Shown here: positions 7,281-16,205 of the stretch, piece after piece
How the letters are laid out: each line of letters starts with the position of its first letter
How positions within the stretch are numbered: the first letter of the stretch is position 1
Source of the DNA: a virus
Length of the DNA stretch: 41,475 nucleotides
Virus record (IMG/VR): IMGVR_UViG_3300037838_000055
Location: 1-41,475 of that record
Strand: one strand, 5' to 3'
Made by a program: the position numbers and the translations under genes
The notes under the pieces: model-generated
Told to the model about the DNA's origin: nothing
The model's database searches: none
The model's input: only the letters and a program-made list of their open reading frames with translations

Positions 7281-8070
7281 AAATACAATTTCCGAATCAA
7301 AATCTAAGACTTTTAAAGAGTGTCAGTTGAAGTACCGTTATCGGTATGTGGACCGTTTCAAGGAGGAGAGGACTAATACTGATCCTTTGCACTTTGGTTC
7401 TTATATCCATAAAATCTTTGAAGATGGCTATCAAGCGACCACGCTTGCCCAGCTAACTGTTATAGCTGATAATGTTAAAAAAGATTACACCTTTTCAGAA
7501 TCTTATACCCCTAAGATCAAAACTTGTTTAGAGAACTTTCTCCGCTTCAACGCTTCCCTATCTGAAACCGTTTCAACAGAAATGGTGTATGAGGTAGTGT
7601 ATGATAAAGAGAAAGATCTTAAGCTCAACGGTATTATTGACCGTGTGATTAAAGGTACAGACGGTGGATACCTTGTTATCGACTATAAGACTTCCAAAAG
7701 AGAATTGTCTGAGTTAGATCTTTATCAGGATCGACAGATGCAGGGGTATGCTTTTGCTATCCATAAGAAGCTGGGGGTCCCCTTAAGTAATATTGTGGTT
7801 GCCCACTACTACCCGCTCACCAACCACTTCGTAACTTGTAAGTATTCTCCTAATCAGATTAAGCACTATCTGAAGGAGAAGGTGGATCAGATGTGGAAGA
7901 TCCGCAAGATGAAGAAGGAAGAGTTTAGAGCTATGCAGAATCAGTTCTGCAACTGGTGTGGGTATAAAACCTTGTGTCCCGAGTTCAACTCTGGTAGACT
8001 ATGCGAAGAGCGCATTGAAAAGCTCAAGGAAGGGCGAAAGAATAAGCGCACCTCCAACCGCAAAAAGTAG
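7273..8070 (+). CDS. RecB/Cas4-like PD-(D/E)XK nuclease with Fe-S cluster motif
   Basis: A 265-residue nuclease. Expected active-site parts are visible: GSYIHKIFEDG (His46), GIIDRV (Asp123), VIDYKTSK (Asp137 and Lys139) and QMQGYAFA (Gln157, Tyr159). Four cysteines, Cys17 near the N-terminus and Cys226-x2-Cys229-x5-Cys235 near the end, match the split 4Fe-4S signature of Cas4 and AddB nucleases. It probably resects or trims DNA ends during recombination or packaging (inference). There is no cas gene nearby, so it should not be called a CRISPR protein. The last 17 or so residues are very basic (KEGRKNKRTSNRKK). Its 3' end is overlapped antisense by a small membrane protein gene. Confidence 0.88.
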   Translation: MFINTISESKSKTFKECQLKYRYRYVDRFKEERTNTDPLHFGSYIHKIFEDGYQATTLAQLTVIADNVKKDYTFSESYTPKIKTCLENFLRFNASLSETVSTEMVYEVVYDKEKDLKLNGIIDRVIKGTDGGYLVIDYKTSKRELSELDLYQDRQMQGYAFAIHKKLGVPLSNIVVAHYYPLTNHFVTCKYSPNQIKHYLKEKVDQMWKIRKMKKEEFRAMQNQFCNWCGYKTLCPEFNSGRLCEERIEKLKEGRKNKRTSNRKK

Positions 8071-8187
8071 AACGGCAATAGCTAAGTAAACTATAGAACT
8101 TAGCAACTGACCACACCCCCCCATCTCATGGGTAACTTGGTTTATAATTCCGTATTCGATCAGGTCGTTTTCATCTAGCCTTGTCAT
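7999..8187 (-). CDS. Small one-helix membrane protein (uncertain)
   Basis: A 62-residue reading frame with a hydrophilic first half and one long hydrophobic segment at about residues 29-60 (IVYLAIAVLLFAVGGALIL). It overlaps the start-proximal gene on the same strand by 17 bases and runs 72 bases antisense into the nuclease gene. There is no clear ribosome site before the ATG at 8187. The clear membrane segment and the tight spacing support a real gene, but a chance frame cannot be excluded. No family was recognised. Confidence 0.5.
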   Translation of the reverse strand: MTRLDENDLIEYGIINQVTHEMGGCGQLLSSIVYLAIAVLLFAVGGALILSPFLELFNALFA

Positions 8188-8455
8188 TTGTGATCAATGG
8201 GTAGTATATACTTATATCAATGGATGTAAAAAAGTTTTCCACCTGTTCAGGTGAATACCTACACTTCTTTGTTAGGTAGTTAAACAGACTGCTTTGTTTA
8301 ATCTGTTTCTGTTTGTTAAGGGATTCAAGGATCTTGATTTGAAAATGCTTTATAAATTTTTCTGAGTATTTATATCTCCATTTCTCTACAAAGTCTCTGT
8401 GTAGAGTATGATTGATTAAATCTATAAAATCTATAAAGTCTATATCTGTATTCAT
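8171..8455 (-). CDS. Hypothetical small protein
   Basis: A 94-residue, helical and strongly charged protein (KWRYKYSEKFIKHFQIKILE) that begins with a short Asp-Phe-Ile repeat encoded by a repeated TCTATAAA-type sequence on the opposite strand. No family was recognised. An AGGA ribosome site sits just before the ATG at 8455. It is followed by the small membrane protein frame with a 17-base overlap, so the pair could be one operon of non-structural genes. Confidence 0.6.
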   Translation of the reverse strand: MNTDIDFIDFIDLINHTLHRDFVEKWRYKYSEKFIKHFQIKILESLNKQKQIKQSSLFNYLTKKCRYSPEQVENFFTSIDISIYYPLITNDKAR

Positions 8456-8488
8456 ATTCCTAACTTAATTTATATATTAGAGGCGAGA

Positions 8489-8956
8489 ATGGCTCTCTTT
8501 TCAAAAAAAACCCAAGAATTTTTAGAAGACGCAGGTAAAAGTCCCAAGAGGGTGGGTACGCCTATTGAGGCCAGCGCAGGATACATTACTCCAGGGGATA
8601 TTTTAATCTTTAGATATTTCAATCATCTTTGGGCAAAATACTCAGGGAGAGGAGCAGGAAGCAGAGAACAACGAGTGGTGTTGGTTGTGAAGACTAAAAG
8701 AGGTAATGGTATATTTATGGCATCTCCCAAGTCTCCCAGCGCAAGAGATGGTGATTTCCTCATGAGTGCTTTTAATTTAGAGGGCAGATCCGAAGAAGTT
8801 ATTGATACTATCATAGAAAACCTATATAAAAAGAGGAGACGCGCTTCTTACTACGGGCTAATACATCAAAGCCTCCAAAAACTCTTAGGTCCAGACAGCT
8901 TTAGAACCTTTAGGCTGAAAGGGATGAAGGGTATCTATAAGTTAACTCTGAAATAA
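8489..8956 (+). CDS. Conserved-looking hypothetical protein, possible SH3-like barrel
   Basis: A 155-residue protein with no recognised family. The middle part contains ITPGDILIFRYFNHLWAKYS and RVVLVVKTKRGNGIFMAS, a pattern of beta strands seen in small SH3-like barrels such as the PemK/KOW type, followed by a helical part and a basic end. GAGG at 8481-8484 precedes the ATG. It stands four bases before the tape-measure gene and is probably co-expressed with it, so a tail assembly or structural role is likely, but this is inference only. Confidence 0.65.
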   Translation: MALFSKKTQEFLEDAGKSPKRVGTPIEASAGYITPGDILIFRYFNHLWAKYSGRGAGSREQRVVLVVKTKRGNGIFMASPKSPSARDGDFLMSAFNLEGRSEEVIDTIIENLYKKRRRASYYGLIHQSLQKLLGPDSFRTFRLKGMKGIYKLTLK

Positions 8957-8959
8957 ATC

Positions 8960-11900
8960 ATGGCAGACGAACCAAATAATCTTGAAGAACTCATCAAGCA
9001 GCTTTTAGCGGTGACCGTTGCTTCGAATGAGGCCCGAGGTGATGCAGAGAAGGAAGCGAAGGAGCAGCGAGATAAGGCTACGGCAAAGCAGGATAAAGAG
9101 GATAAGAAGATTGGGAACCAGTTAAGACAGGCTGATGGTCATCTTACCAATCTCCCCGTAATCGGTAAGATGACCAAATTTATCTCCAGCCAGATAAATC
9201 AAGTCGCTAACCAATCTCTGAAACTTCAAGAAGCAGCCCTATCCAGAGGCATGACCTTAGGTTCGGCTATAGACCGTAACAGTAAGGTTCAGAAGCAGTT
9301 AACCACCTATACTGGGGCTGCTGTAGGTTCGATGGCTGCTGTCCAAACTAACTTTGAGATGTTTGCAGGAGGTTTGGGTGATGCTAGTTATGAAACCAGT
9401 AGACTAGTTCACGCTACTAGGTTATCTTCAGGTCAACAAAAACAACTCATTGCTGGGTTAGCTAAGAATACCCGAGGTATGGGCTTTACTAGTGAAGAAA
9501 CTAGTAGACTTGCTGATACTACTTTAGGAATGAGCCAGAAATATGGTATCAGTACTAACGAATTAGTGAATGCAGTTGGTGGGTTATCAGACCAGCTTTA
9601 TGATTTTGCTGCTTTAGGTATCGGTGCAGAAATACAAGAAGCTGCTACTGTACTAGCTGCGGGACTAGGCCCAGCAATGGCTAAGGTTGGTCCTGAGCTT
9701 ATTGGAGCTTTCACTAAAGGCGACAGCATGATTCAAGCATCCCTTCTAGGTGTGAGCGCAGAGAGAGCGGAACTCCTTAAACAAGGGGGAGATCAAACAA
9801 AAGCTGCTATTGGATTAGTAACCAAGGGTGGAGCCGAAGCTGAACGCTTAATTAATCAGTGGACTTCCGGGGGGATGGATAGAGGACTAGCGTTACAACA
9901 GCTTACTCAGATTTACGGAAAAGAAACAACACAACTTCTTGCTGCTAGGAATGAATTACAAGATCAAGCAGATGCGAGGAAAATGTCCCTTACGGCTTAC
10001 ACTAAGCAGATGCAGAAAGAAGCAAAGATTAAAGAAGAGTGGGCGACCACATGGCAGAACTTTAAAGATAGGGTAGTCTCCCCCCTTCAAGAAGTGGTTA
10101 TGGCTTTTGTTAATTTTGGTCTTCAATTAATAAGTTATTTTGGACCTCTTATTAAAGTAGTTGCTCAACTTTCTCTGGGTGTTGTTTCCTTGATGATGGC
10201 AGTCATAGCCATGAAAAAAGCCTTTATTCTCTGGCAAGTAGCTCAGAAGGGGTATGGAATGGCGAAGGGTGCGATTGGAGCAGCGGGAGGAGGGCTTGCA
10301 GGGGCTGGTCGCGCAGCGAAAGGGGGCATCGGGGCTGGTTGGGACAAACTAAAAGGCTTCATTACGGGGAAGAAGGGTGGAGGAGCAGGAGGAGGCTTAG
10401 GGGACAAACTAAAAGGCTTCATTACGGGGAAGAAGGGTGGAGGAGCAGGAGGAGGCTTAGGAGCCCCTAAGCCTGGGGGAGGAGGAGGAGCCATGCCGGG
10501 AGCCCCTGCTGGGGGTGGAGGCTTAGGGGGCTTCCTAGGGAAGCTAGGAGACGGGCTAAAGAAGCTAGGGACAACGGGGGCTCTGAAGGGCGCAGCGGTC
10601 ATTGCGATTCTCGCTGCCTCTTTAGCAATTGCAGCGGTTGGATTTGGATTATTTGGGAAGGTAAATTGGGAATCTATTGCTAAAGGCACAGTAGCTTTAG
10701 GAATACTGGGGACCGCAGCGTATTACATAGGTAAAGTGAAAGATGATATTGCGAAGGGTGCAGGAGCTATTGCCCTTTTAGGATTATCTCTTATTCCTCT
10801 TGCGTTTGCTTTCAATCTTATTAAAGCGGTGGGTATTGGAACAATGTTCGGGTTCGCTGGAGCATTAATAGTATTATCTATAGCGGCTATCGTGTTCGGA
10901 AATCTCATTGTCCCAATTTCTCTGGGGGCTGCGGCATTCCTTATATTAGGATTATCTTTAATACCGTTAGCTTTTGCTCTTAGAATTGCTGCTCCCGCTA
11001 TGGACTCCTTTATGACCGCTCTAATTAGGTTTAAAGATGTTCCCTTACTGAAACTATTAGGGTTCGCTTTTGTGCTGCCCTTCTTAGCTGCGGGAATGAT
11101 GACCTTGGCACTAGTGGCTCCGGGTATGTTCGTACTAGGCGTAGCTATGACACTCTTTATTGGTCCGTTCATGAAGTTTGTAATTGCTCTTAGTTGGTTC
11201 AAGAAGGTCCCCCTAGGGAAAATATTAGGGTTCGCATTGATGATGCCCCTATTTGCTTATGGAATTGCTACACTGGGTCTAGTTGCTGGTCCCCTATTGT
11301 TCCTTGGTATAGCTATGTCGCTCTTTATTGGTCCGTTCATGAAGTTGATACTGGCTCTTACTTGGTTGAATGATGTTCCGATAGGAAAAATGTTCCTGCT
11401 CATGCCAGCGTTGATGGCTATTACATATGGGTTACTGGCTATGACTGCTGGTGGGCTTCTTATGGCAGCGTTTGATGGGCTATTAAAACTGTTTGGTGCT
11501 GATAGTCCTATTGATAAAGTTGTAAAAATGGGGAAGGCAGCGGAACATATTAACAAGATGGCTAAGACTCTTAAGACTCTTCCAAGACTATTGAGGCAGA
11601 CGGTAAAAGAAATGGCTAAGATTAAGCTGGCTCCTTTCTATCTCTTAGCGCATGGACTTGGAATTGTTAAGAAAGCTATAGACAATTTTAGTTTGATGGA
11701 CATGTTGAAGTTTAAGATGTTTGGAATTCAACCTGCTGCGGCTAAAGCTAAACCTATGGACAAAGTAAAACAAGCCGCGACCGAGAGACCCCATAAACAG
11801 AGTTATTCGAAGTGGCCTGTACAACAAAGAAAGAAGAAAGAGTCGAGTTGGAGCTTCCAGAGTGAAGGTATTGGAGATATCTTTATGCCTAAGGCTGGAG

Positions 11901-12196
11901 AAGCTCCTGCTAAAGTAGACCAAGCTAGAATAGACAGAAAGAAGGGTGAGATTCAGGAGCTTGGAGGTCGGGCTGCTAACATGCGAGAAGGTAGTCGAGG
12001 ACGGGGTATGGTGGAGCGACAGGTGGGAATCTTAGAAGAGCAATTAATATACCTTAAGCAGATTTACGATAAGCAAGAGGAGGGTAATGAAATTGGTGTT
12101 GAGGGTAATAGTGATAGGCGAGAAGGACACCGTACCCAAAGGGGGAGACCTACCGATAGAATTGCGGGTGCTGGAGTAGTAGGGAGCTTAGATTAA
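8960..12196 (+). CDS. Tape-measure-like tail length protein
   Basis: A 1078-residue protein, the usual build of a tail tape measure: a charged coiled-coil start (about 1-60), a long helical domain (60-360), a Gly-rich linker (430-520), several very hydrophobic segments (530-840), and a charged helical tail. The linker holds two exact copies of a 60-bp unit. The hydrophobic part also repeats: LGLSLIPLAFA occurs twice, and LFIGPFMK recurs with a 168-bp period (11153 and 11321). In tailed phages this protein sets tail length and is ejected with the DNA; the hydrophobic part may enter the host membrane. T4 gp29 is the functional counterpart, but no close match was visible. It is directly followed by baseplate genes, which fits. 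A signal peptide was not seen. Confidence 0.8.
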   Translation: MADEPNNLEELIKQLLAVTVASNEARGDAEKEAKEQRDKATAKQDKEDKKIGNQLRQADGHLTNLPVIGKMTKFISSQINQVANQSLKLQEAALSRGMTLGSAIDRNSKVQKQLTTYTGAAVGSMAAVQTNFEMFAGGLGDASYETSRLVHATRLSSGQQKQLIAGLAKNTRGMGFTSEETSRLADTTLGMSQKYGISTNELVNAVGGLSDQLYDFAALGIGAEIQEAATVLAAGLGPAMAKVGPELIGAFTKGDSMIQASLLGVSAERAELLKQGGDQTKAAIGLVTKGGAEAERLINQWTSGGMDRGLALQQLTQIYGKETTQLLAARNELQDQADARKMSLTAYTKQMQKEAKIKEEWATTWQNFKDRVVSPLQEVVMAFVNFGLQLISYFGPLIKVVAQLSLGVVSLMMAVIAMKKAFILWQVAQKGYGMAKGAIGAAGGGLAGAGRAAKGGIGAGWDKLKGFITGKKGGGAGGGLGDKLKGFITGKKGGGAGGGLGAPKPGGGGGAMPGAPAGGGGLGGFLGKLGDGLKKLGTTGALKGAAVIAILAASLAIAAVGFGLFGKVNWESIAKGTVALGILGTAAYYIGKVKDDIAKGAGAIALLGLSLIPLAFAFNLIKAVGIGTMFGFAGALIVLSIAAIVFGNLIVPISLGAAAFLILGLSLIPLAFALRIAAPAMDSFMTALIRFKDVPLLKLLGFAFVLPFLAAGMMTLALVAPGMFVLGVAMTLFIGPFMKFVIALSWFKKVPLGKILGFALMMPLFAYGIATLGLVAGPLLFLGIAMSLFIGPFMKLILALTWLNDVPIGKMFLLMPALMAITYGLLAMTAGGLLMAAFDGLLKLFGADSPIDKVVKMGKAAEHINKMAKTLKTLPRLLRQTVKEMAKIKLAPFYLLAHGLGIVKKAIDNFSLMDMLKFKMFGIQPAAAKAKPMDKVKQAATERPHKQSYSKWPVQQRKKKESSWSFQSEGIGDIFMPKAGEAPAKVDQARIDRKKGEIQELGGRAANMREGSRGRGMVERQVGILEEQLIYLKQIYDKQEEGNEIGVEGNSDRREGHRTQRGRPTDRIAGAGVVGSLD
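10341..10460 (+). repeat. Perfect 60-bp tandem direct repeat in tape-measure gene
   Basis: The 60 bases at 10341-10400 are repeated exactly at 10401-10460 and keep the frame, giving two copies of a 20-residue unit (DKLKGFITGKKGGGAGGGLG). Identity at the DNA level points to a recent duplication and a site where the copy number could change. Confidence 0.95.
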
Positions 12197-13074
12197 TGAG
12201 AATAGCCAGTCAACCAGATAAGAGAATCCTAGAACAGAGGGCAAGACTTGAGTTCCACTACCCAGTAGATGGTATGATTATTTTTGTTCCTTTCTATGAG
12301 AACCCCAAAATTTCTGAATCTCAAAGTGCGAACTATGTAGAGTATAATCCTATTGGTAGATCAAGTTCCTTGTTTGCTTACACAGGAGCTAAGTCTAGAA
12401 AGTTCAATTTGGAACTAACCTATACCCTCCCCCACTTAGAGATGTTTGATATGGGAATTTATAGATTCCAACGAGTATTTACCAACGCGACACAGGACTC
12501 TCAGAAAGCTATGTTTTTTCTAGATCCTAATAAGAAGAAACCTGGAGATGCTCCGAACTCTTTATCATTAGAAGTAGAGAAGCAGTATTGGATCTTGCGT
12601 GGTTGGGCTGAGACCTCAGAAAACTTAGCAGAAGCGCAGGGCCTTTTTTCTAATTTGCAAGGAGCATCGAATCTTGCACAGACATTAGAAAGTATGACCC
12701 CCAACCAGCGTCATGCTGCGTTGGACTCGTTACTTTTCTTTATAGCCCTTTTCCGTACCTCCGTAACCAATAAGGCAGACAACCCTATTTTTGGACCCCC
12801 TTTGGTTAGATTAACCTTTGGAGCTATGTACCAGAGCGTTCCTTGTATTGTAAAAAGCTATAATATATCATGGGATGAAAATGCGGGATACGATATGGAG
12901 ACCTTAACCCCCCGCAGAGTAAAAATTACTATGCAGTTGCAAGAAGTAAGAGTAGGAAACATGGGTAAGTATGACCCAGCACAGTATTTGGAAAGAGATA
13001 ACATTGCGGGTTGGGAATCAGCAACTTCAAACTGGTATACTACAGACCCCTTAGAATATGGATGGGCTAAATAA
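12196..13074 (+). CDS. Baseplate/tail-tube junction protein (gp48/gp54-like role)
   Basis: A 292-residue protein. The segment YNPIGRSSSLFAYTGAKSRK followed by FNLELTYTLPH, and the late segment LVRLTFGAMYQSVPCIVKSY with a final MQLQEVRVG, are typical of proteins that start or cap the tail tube on the baseplate in contractile-tail phages; T4 gp48 and gp54 do this job. The sequence-level link to gp48 or gp54 was not tested. Its place between the tape measure and the gp53-like gene supports the call. It starts with a TAATG overlap with the tape-measure gene. Confidence 0.65.
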   Translation: MRIASQPDKRILEQRARLEFHYPVDGMIIFVPFYENPKISESQSANYVEYNPIGRSSSLFAYTGAKSRKFNLELTYTLPHLEMFDMGIYRFQRVFTNATQDSQKAMFFLDPNKKKPGDAPNSLSLEVEKQYWILRGWAETSENLAEAQGLFSNLQGASNLAQTLESMTPNQRHAALDSLLFFIALFRTSVTNKADNPIFGPPLVRLTFGAMYQSVPCIVKSYNISWDENAGYDMETLTPRRVKITMQLQEVRVGNMGKYDPAQYLERDNIAGWESATSNWYTTDPLEYGWAK

Positions 13075-13388
13075 TGGTACGAAAATCAGGAAATAAGAAG
13101 AGCAGAGCGGGCTTTGGATTAATTACTATTGTTCACAGGGGGAAGCCTATAACGACCTCAGTGGGTAGTAGACGCTATGAATCTCTCTATTGTGGTTTAA
13201 GTAGTTCTAGACGCTTTAGTAAAAAGCTCGGTACTATTCCCTTTGGCTATGAACACCGACCAGAGCTAATCTCCTACTTATTTTTAGGTAGTGCTGTTTC
13301 ATGGTGGGAAATTATGGAAAAAAACTCTATCTTTGATGTGTTCGAACAAATGAATACAGGTGATAATATCTTTATCCCAGGGGTATAA
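13074..13388 (+). CDS. 53: gp53-like baseplate wedge protein with LysM-type end
   Basis: A 104-residue protein. The last half, ELISYLFLGSAVSWWEIM followed by NSIFDVFEQMNTGDNIFIPG, matches the LysM-like pattern of T4 gp53 and of the P2 gpX family, in which a Trp-Trp helix is followed by Gly-Asp and Ile-Pro. Such proteins clamp the baseplate wedges around the hub. The N-terminal half is basic. It overlaps the previous gene by one base and is followed three bases later by the hub gene. Size is shorter than T4 gp53 (about 196 residues). Confidence 0.7.
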   Translation: MVRKSGNKKSRAGFGLITIVHRGKPITTSVGSRRYESLYCGLSSSRRFSKKLGTIPFGYEHRPELISYLFLGSAVSWWEIMEKNSIFDVFEQMNTGDNIFIPGV

Positions 13389-13391
13389 GCT

Positions 13392-16205
13392 ATGGAAGAA
13401 AGACATGCAGAAGTCCCTACAGTTAACATTATCATGTCTTACGACTACATGGATCTTTTGGAGTTTCAAAAGTCTATGACGCTTACTGATTTTAAAACTG
13501 GGTTAGGTAGTAAGAAGACAGGTACTCAACAAACTTATATTTTCAGTAATAGTCCCGCTTCTAATTTTATATCACTAAAGCATAAATTTGGATTTTCTCA
13601 AGGAGGGAAGCAAGCCGCTGCTCCTGAATTAGAAATTGATTTTATTGATCCAGAAGGGACCTTTGAGACATCGTGGTTTAAGATAGGCGATCAAGATTTG
13701 ATTTCTCTTGACGATGATCCTTTAGGCTCACGGTTAGAGCGTAAAAAGAAAGAGTTGCAGGGATTTGTAACCTTACTTCATAAGATAGAATCAGGAGAGA
13801 TGGACGAAGCTATTGATAGAGAGAATGATGGTTCTATAAAAGTTCTGGGGATGAAATTTAATGATGGTGCTACTGAAAACAATCTTGAAGATCATATAGA
13901 CACATTAAAAGACGAAGTAGAAGTGATGGAGGACGCAAAGAAAGATGCTGCGTTGGGTAAGAGCAACTTTATTGGCTGGCGAGATAGTAATGATGATGGA
14001 GGATATGCAGAGAAAAACCTTGAATTAATTCAAAAACAAATTGATGCTAACTCTAGCCAACTTCAACGCCCTGTGTGGATAACTTATGGAATAGGAGAGA
14101 ACTTACTAGACTGGACTCCCGTAATGTGTTTTGATCGCTGTATAAATATGGAATACAGCTTTACGGGAGGAGGCGCACGAAGTTTAAAGTTAGTCTATTC
14201 TGGGGTAGGCATCCATCCCAATTTAACACAAATGGGTCTTGGACCTCTTAAGGGCTTTCAACTTGGGATGGTTTTTACTGGAGAATCTAATCCTATGTTT
14301 AATAAAAAGGCTTTTGAAGTCGAGAAGAAATTTTATGAGCCCTTACTTAAAGAGGTAGGATCAGACTACGAACCAGACCTTTGGCGACCCAGCATCCACA
14401 AGATTATTAGAGATACTATTCGAAGGTATATTAAAGGAGCCATTGGAAAGAATACAAATGTATTATGTATTTTACCTGATCTTGATAAGTATCTTGCTGG
14501 GGAATATAAGAAAAGATTAAAAGAAGTAAGGGCTTCAATGGAGGGTATGCTTCAAGGAGCTAAAGAAGATAATATGGAAATGATAACCTCACATATTCAG
14601 GCTACAAAAGAAGTAATAGAAAGCTGTGGATTAAATTTTGTAGAAGAGTTGAACACGGAGATTCAGGTGGCTGTTGGAGCTAATGTATGGGATAGAATTG
14701 AAAATATTGAAGATCCTGCGAAGGTAATGGATTGGCTACAAAGCAAAGACCTTACTGCTATTATTTCTGGTGATGGAGTAGAGGAAACTATTCAAGAAAA
14801 AATCAAGAATGTTATGGAGAAGATTAAGGAGTGCGTTGATGACGAAGGGGCTATCCCAGGCTTCGATCCGTATTGGTATGTAGAATGTGATTTCAACATG
14901 TTACAGGTGATGTATAAGCATTTTGGTGGGAGGGATATTAAGGCAGGGAAGGTGCCCGCGCCTGAGTGGATGTATGAGACTAATAGTGTAGGCGAAGCAA
15001 TGAAGCCCGTAGTTGTGGTGGGGGATAAAAATACCATTATGAGTTATCTCCAAGCTAGGATCTTTGACCAACAACAATTAGACGAAGAAGGCAATGTTAT
15101 GAGTTTTGCCAATACAAAAGAGCAGCAGCTTGCACTAGAAGAGTCCATCACAGAGCAAATTAATCCTTATGACAAAGCAGACGGGCTTACTTATAAATTT
15201 TTAAAAGAGATTTATGATGTTAATATACCCATTCCGTGGATTTCTCCGTTTGGTGGAAGCACAGGTGGCGATTCTGAAGATCTGTACTTGCCGGGGGATA
15301 CAAATATTCCTAAGGGAGACTTAGACCAGATTAGAAAAGAACAACCTTTGACCGCTCTTCGAATGCCCGTCTTTGCCTTGGGTACAAAGAACCCTAATGT
15401 TTTAAGCTTAGATATTGATATTAATAAACAATATTATAATCTTATGAATAACTTCGGGATGCAACCTAGAAGTGCCCAACAGTATACTACTTCTATTATG
15501 GGAAAGGGGAGTGAAAAGAGTGAAGAAGTAACTAAGATTTTTAATGCAATTGCTGAATTAAATCTTAATGTTTTAGATAAGAACGGTGTTCCCGTGGGAT
15601 TTGAAGCTATTGTTTCTCCTTATTGGGATCAAAACATGCAGATATGGGGGACTACTGATGCATTTAAAGCAGCGGGGGAGATTGATGATTTAGGAGGAGT
15701 AGAAACACTATTCACTCATTTTGGTACTGATAACGATATGCCTGAGCTTGTAGACCCAGACGGAAAAGATTTCGATAGTAAAGCAGACATGGTTAAGTTT
15801 ATGTGGAAAGCCTTCTCTGCTATTGGAGAGACCCATGACATTAAACCTAAAGCCAAAAAACAAACTAGTGGCAAGGGAGTGAGTGGTGGGAAGAATGCCA
15901 TAATGACTGCTGCTAAGATGGGAGCTAAGTTAACCAATCAAGCATTATTAGGTACTATTACTACGATTCCCATGTTTCATCTTTCTAACGACAGACGAGT
16001 AATAAACAGAAAAGCTCTATTATATTGTGTAGAACCTAGGTTTGCAGCCGGGAACTCTCTTTTTGAGGAGGGAACTGACAATCTAAAAACAAACTTAACT
16101 TGGTTTAGTGGAACTTATATTATGACAGGCTTTGAACATACCATTAGTAAGGGGGCAGTACAATCCTCTTTTGCTATTAACAGACCTACGGGGGGACGAG
16201 AATGA
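13392..16205 (+). CDS. Large baseplate hub protein (gp27-like)
   Basis: A 937-residue protein. The end (GTYIMTGFEHTISKGAVQSS then FAINRP) has the form of the last domain of hub proteins such as T4 gp27 or phage gpD, and the gene directly before the spike supports this. The N-terminal part is beta-rich (SLKHKFGFSQGGKQ...ELEIDFIDPEG). Two inserted helical, charged regions lie at about residues 110-210 and 320-480. It is more than twice the length of T4 gp27 (391 residues), so insertions or fused parts are likely. A hub forms the trimeric platform that links spike and tube. Function is inferred from fold-like ends and context. Confidence 0.65.
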   Translation: MEERHAEVPTVNIIMSYDYMDLLEFQKSMTLTDFKTGLGSKKTGTQQTYIFSNSPASNFISLKHKFGFSQGGKQAAAPELEIDFIDPEGTFETSWFKIGDQDLISLDDDPLGSRLERKKKELQGFVTLLHKIESGEMDEAIDRENDGSIKVLGMKFNDGATENNLEDHIDTLKDEVEVMEDAKKDAALGKSNFIGWRDSNDDGGYAEKNLELIQKQIDANSSQLQRPVWITYGIGENLLDWTPVMCFDRCINMEYSFTGGGARSLKLVYSGVGIHPNLTQMGLGPLKGFQLGMVFTGESNPMFNKKAFEVEKKFYEPLLKEVGSDYEPDLWRPSIHKIIRDTIRRYIKGAIGKNTNVLCILPDLDKYLAGEYKKRLKEVRASMEGMLQGAKEDNMEMITSHIQATKEVIESCGLNFVEELNTEIQVAVGANVWDRIENIEDPAKVMDWLQSKDLTAIISGDGVEETIQEKIKNVMEKIKECVDDEGAIPGFDPYWYVECDFNMLQVMYKHFGGRDIKAGKVPAPEWMYETNSVGEAMKPVVVVGDKNTIMSYLQARIFDQQQLDEEGNVMSFANTKEQQLALEESITEQINPYDKADGLTYKFLKEIYDVNIPIPWISPFGGSTGGDSEDLYLPGDTNIPKGDLDQIRKEQPLTALRMPVFALGTKNPNVLSLDIDINKQYYNLMNNFGMQPRSAQQYTTSIMGKGSEKSEEVTKIFNAIAELNLNVLDKNGVPVGFEAIVSPYWDQNMQIWGTTDAFKAAGEIDDLGGVETLFTHFGTDNDMPELVDPDGKDFDSKADMVKFMWKAFSAIGETHDIKPKAKKQTSGKGVSGGKNAIMTAAKMGAKLTNQALLGTITTIPMFHLSNDRRVINRKALLYCVEPRFAAGNSLFEEGTDNLKTNLTWFSGTYIMTGFEHTISKGAVQSSFAINRPTGGRE

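Noticed and set aside
7273-8070. Cas4-like protein as a sign of a CRISPR system
   Set aside because: No other cas gene and no repeat-spacer array is present; the family also acts in general DNA repair and phage recombination.
8081-8104. 7-bp inverted repeat (GCTAAGT / ACTTAGC) just after the nuclease gene
   Set aside because: No T run follows on either strand, and it lies within the small membrane protein frame, so a terminator is not supported.
8467-8474. TATAAATT on the minus strand, one base from the late promoter sequence
   Set aside because: Very close to the ATG at 8455 and in AT-rich DNA where such matches are expected by chance.
8503-8511. A-run slippery-like sequence at the start of the 155-residue gene
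   Set aside because: The -1 frame stops after about nine codons and there is no stem-loop after the run.
14142-14149. TATAAATA inside the hub gene, with similar matches in the gp25-like and gp7-like genes
   Set aside because: They are within coding DNA and their number is about what AT-rich sequence gives by chance.
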